From the NCBI GenBank assembly GCA_900549445.1, contig UROS01000076.1, forward strand, positions 1-10,412: DNA of 10,412 nt, written 5' to 3'. Each line of letters opens with the position of its first letter. Position 1 is the stretch's first letter. The translations under genes and the position numbers were made by a program. The DNA is from an uncultured Porphyromonadaceae bacterium. Its GTDB lineage: Bacteria > Bacteroidota > Bacteroidia > Bacteroidales > Muribaculaceae. The notes beneath the pieces are model-generated. The model was not told where the DNA came from, ran no database searches, and saw nothing but the letters and a program-made list of their open reading frames with translations. This document shows, in pieces, positions 1 to 5,430 of the stretch.

Positions 1-492
1 GCCGACATCCGCTGGCACTTCATCGGCCATCTGCAGACCAACAAGGTTCGCGCCATAATCCCGGTAGTATCGCTGATCCACAGCATCGACTCCGAAAGAC
101 TGCTTGCAACCGTCAGCGACGAGGCTCAGCGCATAGGCCGCACGGTTCCGGTTCTCTTCCAGATCCACGTGGCGCAGGAAGAGACCAAGTTCGGATTCAC
201 CCCCGACGAGCTGATGGAGCTGATGGATTCCGGCGTGGCGGCCCGCTTTCCCGGTATAATTCCTGCCGGAGTGATGGGCATGGCGTCGAACGTCGACGAT
301 ACCGACCGGATCCGCCGCGATTTCCGCGAGATCCGCCGCACCTTCGACTCGCTCGCTGCGGGCGCGATGGCGGGTGTGGAATCGTTCCGCACCGTAAGCA
401 TGGGCATGAGCCATGACTGGCGCATAGCCGCCGATGAAGGCTCGAACATGGTCAGAATCGGAACCGCCATTTTCGGCGAAAGGCAATACTGA
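1..492 (+). CDS. yggS: YggS/PLPBP-family pyridoxal phosphate homeostasis protein (5'-truncated by window edge)
   Basis: This is the C-terminal 163 residues of a PLP-binding alanine-racemase-like barrel protein of the YggS/PROSC family. The family has no known enzyme activity and buffers free pyridoxal 5'-phosphate in the cytosol. Frame 1 is open from base 1 to the TGA at 490-492. Family signatures visible are WHFIGHLQTNK right at the start (E. coli residue about 79), IHSID, the FQIHVAQEETKFGF strand (E. coli INISDENSKSG), VMGMASN (E. coli LMAIPAP), and the C-terminal SMGMSHDWRIAADEGS and MVRIGTAIFGER phosphate-binding segment. About 60-75 N-terminal residues, including the PLP-binding lysine, lie outside the window. 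An internal ATG at 169 is not the start, because conserved family sequence continues upstream of it. It lies 110 bp upstream of pdxA on the same strand, so two vitamin B6 genes are neighbours. Family assignment is secure; the exact cellular role is known only for homologues. Confidence 0.95.
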   Translation, partial: ADIRWHFIGHLQTNKVRAIIPVVSLIHSIDSERLLATVSDEAQRIGRTVPVLFQIHVAQEETKFGFTPDELMELMDSGVAARFPGIIPAGVMGMASNVDDTDRIRRDFREIRRTFDSLAAGAMAGVESFRTVSMGMSHDWRIAADEGSNMVRIGTAIFGERQY

Positions 493-602
493 CGCTTTTT
501 TGCTCCGTCTCGGCCCGATATTCCGGCCTATATTCGCCTGATTCTCGCAAAAAATGGCTAAATTAGCGCTCTCAAATTCTTCATTATCACGGATTCATCA
601 CA

Positions 603-1700
603 ATGGACAATAATAAAATAAAAGTGGGAATCACCCACGGCGACATAAACGGAATTTCCTACGAGGTCATTCTGAAGGTGCTCGAGGACAGCCGCATAAA
701 CGAACTCTGCACCCCGGTGCTCTACGGCTCGGGGAAGATCGCTTCGGCCTATCGCAAAATGCTCGAAATGCCCGAGATCAAACTTTGCAGAATCGATGAT
801 CCTTCCCAGGCTGTCGACGAGAAGTCATATCTCATCAACGTGATCCCTGAGGATACCCGCGTGGAGCCGGGACAGCCTTCGCAGGTTGCAGGCAAGGCCG
901 CTTTCGCCGCACTCGAAAGAGCCGTGGCCGATCTCCGCGACGGCAAAATCGACGTGCTCGTGACAGCGCCTATCAACAAGCACAACATCCACAGCGAGGA
1001 ATTCTCCTTCCCGGGCCACACCGAGTATCTCGAAAGCGTGCTCGGCAACGGTACCGACAAGGCCATGATGATTATGTGCAGCGACTCTCTCCGGGTAGCG
1101 CTCGTAACCATCCACGAGCCTATAGCCGAAGTTGCCGCAAAAATCACGCCGGAAGCCGTAACGGAGCGTATATTAACCTTCAACCGTTCGCTCATCGAGG
1201 ATTTCGCCATCCACGCACCCCGCATCGCCGTGCTTTCGCTAAATCCCCATGCCGGCGACGACGGCGTGATCGGCTCCGAGGATCAGGCAGTGATAGTCCC
1301 CGCCATCGAGGAGGCGCGCAAAGCCAAGGCCATTGTATTCGGCCCGTATCCATCCGACGGATTCTTCGGAAGCGGCTCTTACCGTAAATTCGACGGTGTG
1401 CTCGCCATGTACCACGATCAGGGTCTGACACCTTTCAAACTCCTCGCCGGAGAAACAGGAGTGAATTTTACCGCCGGACTCAGGCAGGTACGCACTTCGC
1501 CCGACCACGGGACAGCCTACGACATCGCCGGAAAGGGCGTGGCGTCGGAAGAGTCGATGCGCAATGCCATCTACGCCGCAATCGATATCTACCGCAACCG
1601 CCGCAACCACGCTGAGATTACAGCCAACCCACTGAAAAAACAGAATTTCGACAAAGGCAGCGACAAACTGCCTGCCGCTTCGCCGGAATCCGATAAGTAA
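603..1700 (+). CDS. pdxA: 4-hydroxythreonine-4-phosphate dehydrogenase (PdxA)
   Basis: PdxA is the NAD-dependent, metal-dependent cytosolic dehydrogenase that oxidises and decarboxylates 4-phosphohydroxy-L-threonine in the DXP-dependent pathway to pyridoxal phosphate; PdxJ uses its product. The protein has 365 residues against 329 in E. coli, the extra length including a polar C-terminal tail. The N-terminus carries THGDINGISYEV, the Bacteroidetes form of the GDPAGIGPE loop. The substrate-binding segment is PINKHNIHSEEFSFPGHTEY, with His139. The three expected metal-ligand histidines are visible: His171 (TIHEP), His216 (NPHAGD) and His271 (MYHDQG), matching E. coli 166/211/266. The C-terminal TSPDHGTAYDIAGKG dinucleotide-site motif is intact. 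The ATG at 603 puts the first strand (KVGITHGD) at the expected place. It is the first gene of a compact set, with only 5 bp before the next start. PdxA homologues acting on phospho-threonate or phospho-erythronate exist, but the motifs and the yggS neighbour favour true PdxA. Confidence 0.95.
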   Translation: MDNNKIKVGITHGDINGISYEVILKVLEDSRINELCTPVLYGSGKIASAYRKMLEMPEIKLCRIDDPSQAVDEKSYLINVIPEDTRVEPGQPSQVAGKAAFAALERAVADLRDGKIDVLVTAPINKHNIHSEEFSFPGHTEYLESVLGNGTDKAMMIMCSDSLRVALVTIHEPIAEVAAKITPEAVTERILTFNRSLIEDFAIHAPRIAVLSLNPHAGDDGVIGSEDQAVIVPAIEEARKAKAIVFGPYPSDGFFGSGSYRKFDGVLAMYHDQGLTPFKLLAGETGVNFTAGLRQVRTSPDHGTAYDIAGKGVASEESMRNAIYAAIDIYRNRRNHAEITANPLKKQNFDKGSDKLPAASPESDK

Positions 1701-1705
1701 ACGTT

Positions 1706-2404
1706 ATGAACTACGCAATAATCGCTGCGGGCGAAGGCTCGCGCCTCGTCCAGGAGGGCGTCCGCCTTCCCAAGCCTCTCGTCAGGCTCAACGGTGAGCC
1801 CATGATAAAACGGCTCATCGACATTTTCATGAGCTGCAGCCCCGACTCGCTCAGTGTTATCGTAAACGAGCAGATGACCGAAGTACGCGAATATCTGGAA
1901 TCGCTCTCCCTCCCGGTACCGTTCAATCTCGTGGTAAAGAGCACACCGAGTTCCATGCACAGCTTCTATGAGGTGAGCCGCGGGTTCGGCGACGGCAAAT
2001 TCTGTCTCACAACCGTCGACACCATTTTCCGTGCCGCCGACTTCCGTCCCTACATCGAGGCGTTCGAGGCCGACAACAGCGCCGACGGCTATATGGCCGT
2101 CACTCCGTTTATCGACGATGAGAAACCGCTCTACGTGGCAACCGGCAGCGACTTGCGCATAACCGGATTCCTCGACAGTCCGGCTCCCGGAGTGAAATAC
2201 ATTTCAGGCGGCATCTACGGTCTCACTGCTCCCGCGCTCCGGGTGCTTCAGGACTGCATGGACAGCGGTGTGGCCCGGATGCGCAACTATCAGCGCGCCC
2301 TCGTGGAAGCCGGTCTGAATCTCAGGGCCTTCCCGATAGGGAAAATAATCGACGTGGATCACGCCTCCGACATCGAGACAGCCGAAAATTTCATCAACAG
2401 CTAA
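1706..2404 (+). CDS. Nucleotidyltransferase (MobA-like / sugar-phosphate NTP transferase family)
   Basis: A 232-residue GT-A-fold nucleotidyltransferase, of the type that joins NTP and a phosphorylated sugar, polyol or choline to give an NDP-activated compound plus pyrophosphate. The N-terminus has AAGEGSRL (residues 7-14), the nucleotide-binding glycine-rich loop, followed by LPKPLVRLNGEPMI with the signature Lys23. TTVDT places the conserved metal-binding Asp at residue 105, and IIDVDHASD near residues 214-222 supplies the second acidic site. The length fits a catalytic domain with no left-handed helix or acetyltransferase extension, which argues against GlmU-type proteins. It starts 5 bp after pdxA and ends 13 bp before the ATP-grasp gene, so it is probably co-transcribed. 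A CDP-alcohol phosphotransferase two genes downstream suggests CTP as donor and a phospho-alcohol as substrate; that is inference from context. The family is clear; substrate and nucleotide cannot be read from the sequence. Confidence 0.85.
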   Translation: MNYAIIAAGEGSRLVQEGVRLPKPLVRLNGEPMIKRLIDIFMSCSPDSLSVIVNEQMTEVREYLESLSLPVPFNLVVKSTPSSMHSFYEVSRGFGDGKFCLTTVDTIFRAADFRPYIEAFEADNSADGYMAVTPFIDDEKPLYVATGSDLRITGFLDSPAPGVKYISGGIYGLTAPALRVLQDCMDSGVARMRNYQRALVEAGLNLRAFPIGKIIDVDHASDIETAENFINS

Positions 2405-2417
2405 TTTCTTCTGGAAT

Positions 2418-3278
2418 ATGTCTGAAATCAAGATTGCCGGCATAATGAGAGCCGGCGCTTATTCCCCGAACCATATCGGCAACGACGCCGCCATTTTCAA
2501 CGTCACCGCCGACCAGCTCCGCAAGCGCGGCTGCGAAGTGAAAATCTACAGCGAGGAACAGCTCGCCGCGGGCGACGTGAAAGAGAAAATCATACTCAAC
2601 ATGTGCCGCGAGCAGCGGTCCATCGCTATCCTTCAGGATCTTCAGGACAAGGGTTGTCTCGTCATAAATTCGGGCTACGGTATCGAGAACTGTACCCGCG
2701 AGCGCATGACCCGCATACTGCTCGGCAGCAACATCCCCTACCCCGACAGTCTCATCGTCAACACCAACGAGGTGGTGAAAGAGGCTATCGTAAAGGCTGG
2801 ATTCACCCGCTGCTGGATAAAGCGCGGCGACTTCCACGCCATGCACAAGGAGGACGTTTCCTACGTCCGTCATCCCGAGGAGGCTCAGGAGGTGCTTCAG
2901 GAATATTTTCTGCGTGGCATCAAGCGCGCGGTCATCAACCGCCACCTCGAAGGCGACCTCATAAAGTTCTACGGCATACGCGGCACGAGCTATTTCTTCT
3001 GGTTCTATCCCTTCGACGAGGGCCACAGCAAGTATGGTCATGAAGCCGTAAACGGCAAGTCGCGCGGCATAAAATTCGACCTCGACTATCTTAAGAAAAT
3101 CTGCGAGGATGCCGCCGACGCGCTCGACGTGATTATCTACGGCGGCGACTGCATAGTCTCTCCCGAAGGCGAAATCCGCATTATCGACTTCAACGACTGG
3201 CCCAGCTTCGCTCCCTGCCGCAACGAAGCCGCGCCCTATATAGCTAAAGCTGTTCTCAACGAAATCAAAAAACGCTGA
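2418..3278 (+). CDS. ATP-grasp domain protein, function unknown
   Basis: A 286-residue soluble protein with the layout of an ATP-grasp enzyme, a fold that activates a carboxylate (ligases) or phosphorylates a substrate (kinases). Residues 1 to about 90 form a pre-ATP-grasp-like alpha/beta region. Residues 94-112 (RERMTRILLGSNIPYPDSL) match the helix-turn entering the ATP-binding region, where family members typically have a lysine-rich DK-xx-L-x-x-x-G-I-P-P pattern. CWIKRGD (Lys135) is the likely adenine/phosphate-contacting lysine, and VINRHLEGDLIKFYG (about 172-186) resembles the strand pair with an acidic ATP-contacting residue. The C-terminus has the metal site: Asp244 in GGDCIV, then Asp257 and Asn259 in IDFNDWPSF. 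No signal peptide or membrane segment is apparent. It lies between the nucleotidyltransferase and the CDP-alcohol phosphotransferase, 13 bp and 6 bp from them. The fold call is fairly sure. Whether it is a ligase or a polyol-type kinase is undecided. Confidence 0.75.
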   Translation: MSEIKIAGIMRAGAYSPNHIGNDAAIFNVTADQLRKRGCEVKIYSEEQLAAGDVKEKIILNMCREQRSIAILQDLQDKGCLVINSGYGIENCTRERMTRILLGSNIPYPDSLIVNTNEVVKEAIVKAGFTRCWIKRGDFHAMHKEDVSYVRHPEEAQEVLQEYFLRGIKRAVINRHLEGDLIKFYGIRGTSYFFWFYPFDEGHSKYGHEAVNGKSRGIKFDLDYLKKICEDAADALDVIIYGGDCIVSPEGEIRIIDFNDWPSFAPCRNEAAPYIAKAVLNEIKKR

Positions 3279-3284
3279 ACCATT

Positions 3285-4223
3285 ATGGCTGAATCAACTT
3301 CCTCTTCGTTTCGCGACTCATTGAAGTCGATGGACACCGAAGAGCATATCGACCTCGCGTTTTACCGCCCTATAGGTTATGCCTGGGCATGTCTGGCCAG
3401 GAAACTCGGCATTACCCCCAACGCCATAACCATAGCTTCCATCTTCCTCGGTATCGGCGCCGGCATAATGTTTTATTTCACCCCGCTGTGGATGAACATT
3501 ATAGGCATGCTGCTGCTTGTATGGGCGAATTCATTCGACAGCGCCGACGGCCAGCTGGCCCGCATGACCCACCAGTATTCACGTCTCGGCCGAATCCTCG
3601 ACGGCCTCAGCGGCGACATATGGTTCGCTTGCATCTACGTAGCCATCTGTCTCCGCGAGAACCTCACCTCGGAATTCTTTATGGCCCACCCCTGGGTTAT
3701 CTGGACCGTGGCCGTAGTCACCGGCCTCTGCCACGCCAAGCAGGCCGCCATGGCCGACTACTACCGTCAGTTCCATCTCTACTTCCTCAAGGGAGAAGAA
3801 GGCAGCGAACTCGAATCGGCATCCGATCTCAAGGCGCGCCTCGCGTCAATCCCCTGGCAAGGCAATTTCTGGAAGAAACTCACCATGACGGTCTACACCA
3901 ACTACACCGTACAGCAGGAAGCCACCGCTCCCGCCATGCAGGATCTGCGCCGCGAACTCCACCGCCGTTTCCCCGACGGAAAGATTCCGCAGTCGTTCCG
4001 CGACGCATTCCGCGCCGAGTCGCTGCCGCTGATGAAATACACCAACATCCTGTCGTTCAACTGGCGCACGATCGCACTGTTCACTGCGCTGTTCATGCGC
4101 ATGCCGTGGCTCTATTTCGCCTTCGAGCTGACCGTGCTCAACGTTCTTCTCATTTACATGATAGTAAGGCACGAGCGTATCTGCCGCCGTTTTACCCAAG
4201 AACTGAAAGATGGAAAATACTGA
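3285..4223 (+). CDS. CDP-alcohol phosphatidyltransferase family membrane protein with displaced fourth aspartate
   Basis: A 312-residue inner-membrane protein of the family that transfers a phospho-alcohol between CMP and an acceptor hydroxyl. The family motif D-x2-D-G-x2-A-R-x8-G-x3-D is exact: Asp85, Asp88, Gly89, Ala92, Arg93, Gly102, Asp106. The fourth aspartate should fall at residue 110, but that residue is Gly and the next acidic residue is Asp111 (LDGLSGD). TPNAITIAS at 44-52 is the usual entry to the first helix pair. Hydrophobic stretches at about 47-63, 68-82, 110-123, 135-149 and, after a long polar stretch (about 165-250), 258-270 and 273-294 suggest six helices. The polar insert makes it longer than minimal members of about 200 residues such as PgsA. 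The downstream gene overlaps its end by 14 bp. Substrates are unknown; phosphatidylglycerol, phosphatidylinositol-phosphate and di-polyol-phosphate synthases all share this family. The upstream nucleotidyltransferase could provide its CDP-activated donor (inference). Confidence 0.88.
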   Translation: MAESTSSSFRDSLKSMDTEEHIDLAFYRPIGYAWACLARKLGITPNAITIASIFLGIGAGIMFYFTPLWMNIIGMLLLVWANSFDSADGQLARMTHQYSRLGRILDGLSGDIWFACIYVAICLRENLTSEFFMAHPWVIWTVAVVTGLCHAKQAAMADYYRQFHLYFLKGEEGSELESASDLKARLASIPWQGNFWKKLTMTVYTNYTVQQEATAPAMQDLRRELHRRFPDGKIPQSFRDAFRAESLPLMKYTNILSFNWRTIALFTALFMRMPWLYFAFELTVLNVLLIYMIVRHERICRRFTQELKDGKY

Positions 4224-4920
4224 AATAAAAGGAATTATCTTTGACTATGGCGGCACTATCGACAGCCGCGGAATCCACTGGAGCGAGGTGATATGGGACG
4301 GATACCGCTACGCCGGCATCCGCATAGACAAAAACGTGTTTCGCGACACCTACGTATTCGCAGAACGCGAACTCGCCAAGGTACGCCATATCCTCCCCCA
4401 TCATAATTTCCATGACCTGCTGCGCATAAAGATGCGCCTCGAACTCGGCTGGCTCGCCAAAAACGGATATGTCTGCCCCGATACCACAGCACCTTTCGCC
4501 GATGCAGTGGCCGACTACTGCTACCGCCGTGCCGCGGAGTGCATCCGCGAGGCCCGGCCGGTTCTCGAAGAACTCCACAGGCGCTACCCCATGGTGCTCG
4601 TGTCGAATTTCTACGGCAACGTGGGCGCCGTGCTTGCCGACTTCGACCTTCTCCGCTACTTCCGCGCGATTATAGAGAGGGTCGTGGTGGGCGTGAGAAA
4701 ACCGGATCCCGCCATATTCGCCATGGGTCTCAGCGCGCTGAAACTCCCGGCCGAAAACGTGCTCGTGGTAGGCGATTCTTATAAAAAAGACATCGTCCCC
4801 GCTATCTCGTTGGGCTGCCGCGTGGCATGGCTCAAGGGCAAAGGCTGGACTGCCGAAGAAGATGCCGTTGTGCATCCCTCGGCAATATCGCGCCTTTCTG
4901 AAGTACTGTCTATGGTATGA
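4210..4920 (+). CDS. HAD-superfamily hydrolase (probable phosphatase)
   Basis: A 236-residue cytosolic Rossmann-fold hydrolase of the haloacid dehalogenase superfamily. Motif I is FDYGGTID with nucleophile Asp12; motif II is VSN (Ser132); motif III is the Lys164 in VRKPDP; motif IV is VVGDS-x4-D (Asp189, Asp194). Residues of about 20-110 form a helical C1 cap, so the substrate is probably a small phosphorylated metabolite. The second motif I aspartate, the usual general acid at nucleophile plus 2, is Gly14. YihX-type phosphatases with DxGN show that such proteins can still be active, so loss of activity should not be assumed. The ATG at 4210 lies within the last 14 bp of the CDP-alcohol phosphotransferase gene, implying translational coupling. 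It would naturally remove a phosphate from a product or intermediate of that enzyme. Its stop overlaps the convergent lipoprotein gene by 11 bp. Confidence 0.88.
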   Translation: MENTEIKGIIFDYGGTIDSRGIHWSEVIWDGYRYAGIRIDKNVFRDTYVFAERELAKVRHILPHHNFHDLLRIKMRLELGWLAKNGYVCPDTTAPFADAVADYCYRRAAECIREARPVLEELHRRYPMVLVSNFYGNVGAVLADFDLLRYFRAIIERVVVGVRKPDPAIFAMGLSALKLPAENVLVVGDSYKKDIVPAISLGCRVAWLKGKGWTAEEDAVVHPSAISRLSEVLSMV

Positions 4921-5407
4921 GCCGGGCCAACTGTTCGGCCGTAGGATAATCAGTGTCGCCGAACACGGCCGTCACCGTTCCCTGTCCGTCGGCGATATAA
5001 AGCCTCGGGATTCCGGATGAGGCAAACAGATTGAATATCCGCCTGTCGGGTTGCGGCGAGTATGGCAGTGTCAGTCCCGCCTCCGCCCAGTAAGCGGCTA
5101 TTTTTTCAGCGCTCTCCTCACGGGCTATGCACACTATCGTGAGGGCGGGATTCATCTCCTGAAGCCTTTCAATTTCAGGAAGTTCGCGGCGGCAGTCCGG
5201 GCAGTCCGTATTGAAAAATACGATCAGGGCGGCGCATCCGCGAAGCGTCTGCGTGCTCACAACGGTGCCGTCGGAAAGTTCCACGCTGAATTCGGGCAGC
5301 CGGTCACCCACCGCCACGTACGAAACCGGATCGTCATCGTCTGACCCTATGCAGCTGCTCAGAATCAGCAACAGCGCCATGAAGAAATAATTGCAATGCG
5401 TTTTCAT
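4910..5407 (-). CDS. Thioredoxin-fold (TlpA/ResA-like) lipoprotein, predicted surface exposed
   Basis: A 165-residue lipoprotein. The N-terminus is a type II signal peptide ending in the lipobox LSSC, with Cys19 as the lipidated residue. It is followed by IGSDDDD: four aspartates after a serine (residues 22-26) match the lipoprotein export signal described for Bacteroides fragilis, which directs lipoproteins to the outer face of the outer membrane. The rest is a TlpA/ResA/AhpC-TSA-like domain: the entry loop VGDRLPEFSVELSDG (33-47), strand LIVFFNTDCPDC with redox pair Cys69-x-x-Cys72, and the cis-proline loop SGIPRLY (Pro134). Members reduce or oxidise disulfides outside the cytoplasm. It lies 23 nt downstream of the MFS pump gene on the same strand, so it is probably the last gene of the efflux operon. 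Fold and lipidation are clear; surface location and partner are inferred. Confidence 0.88.
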   Translation of the reverse strand: MKTHCNYFFMALLLILSSCIGSDDDDPVSYVAVGDRLPEFSVELSDGTVVSTQTLRGCAALIVFFNTDCPDCRRELPEIERLQEMNPALTIVCIAREESAEKIAAYWAEAGLTLPYSPQPDRRIFNLFASSGIPRLYIADGQGTVTAVFGDTDYPTAEQLARLIP

Positions 5408-5430
5408 ACGCCAAAAATAAGCATTTTATT

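Noticed and set aside
466..501. T run after yggS (496-501) as a possible intrinsic terminator.
   Set aside because: The only nearby stem (CGCC/GGCG, 4 bp) ends about 16 bases before the T run, too weak and too far.
557..567. Palindrome GCTAAATTAGC with TAAATTAG resembling a -7 box upstream of pdxA.
   Set aside because: One mismatch to TAnnTTTG and no TTTG-like element at the right distance upstream, so a promoter call is not supported.
3389..4228. Long open frame on the plus strand in another frame across the CDP-alcohol phosphotransferase gene.
   Set aside because: It is Arg/His/Pro-rich with no domain and overlaps a gene with clear family motifs; a by-product of high GC third positions.
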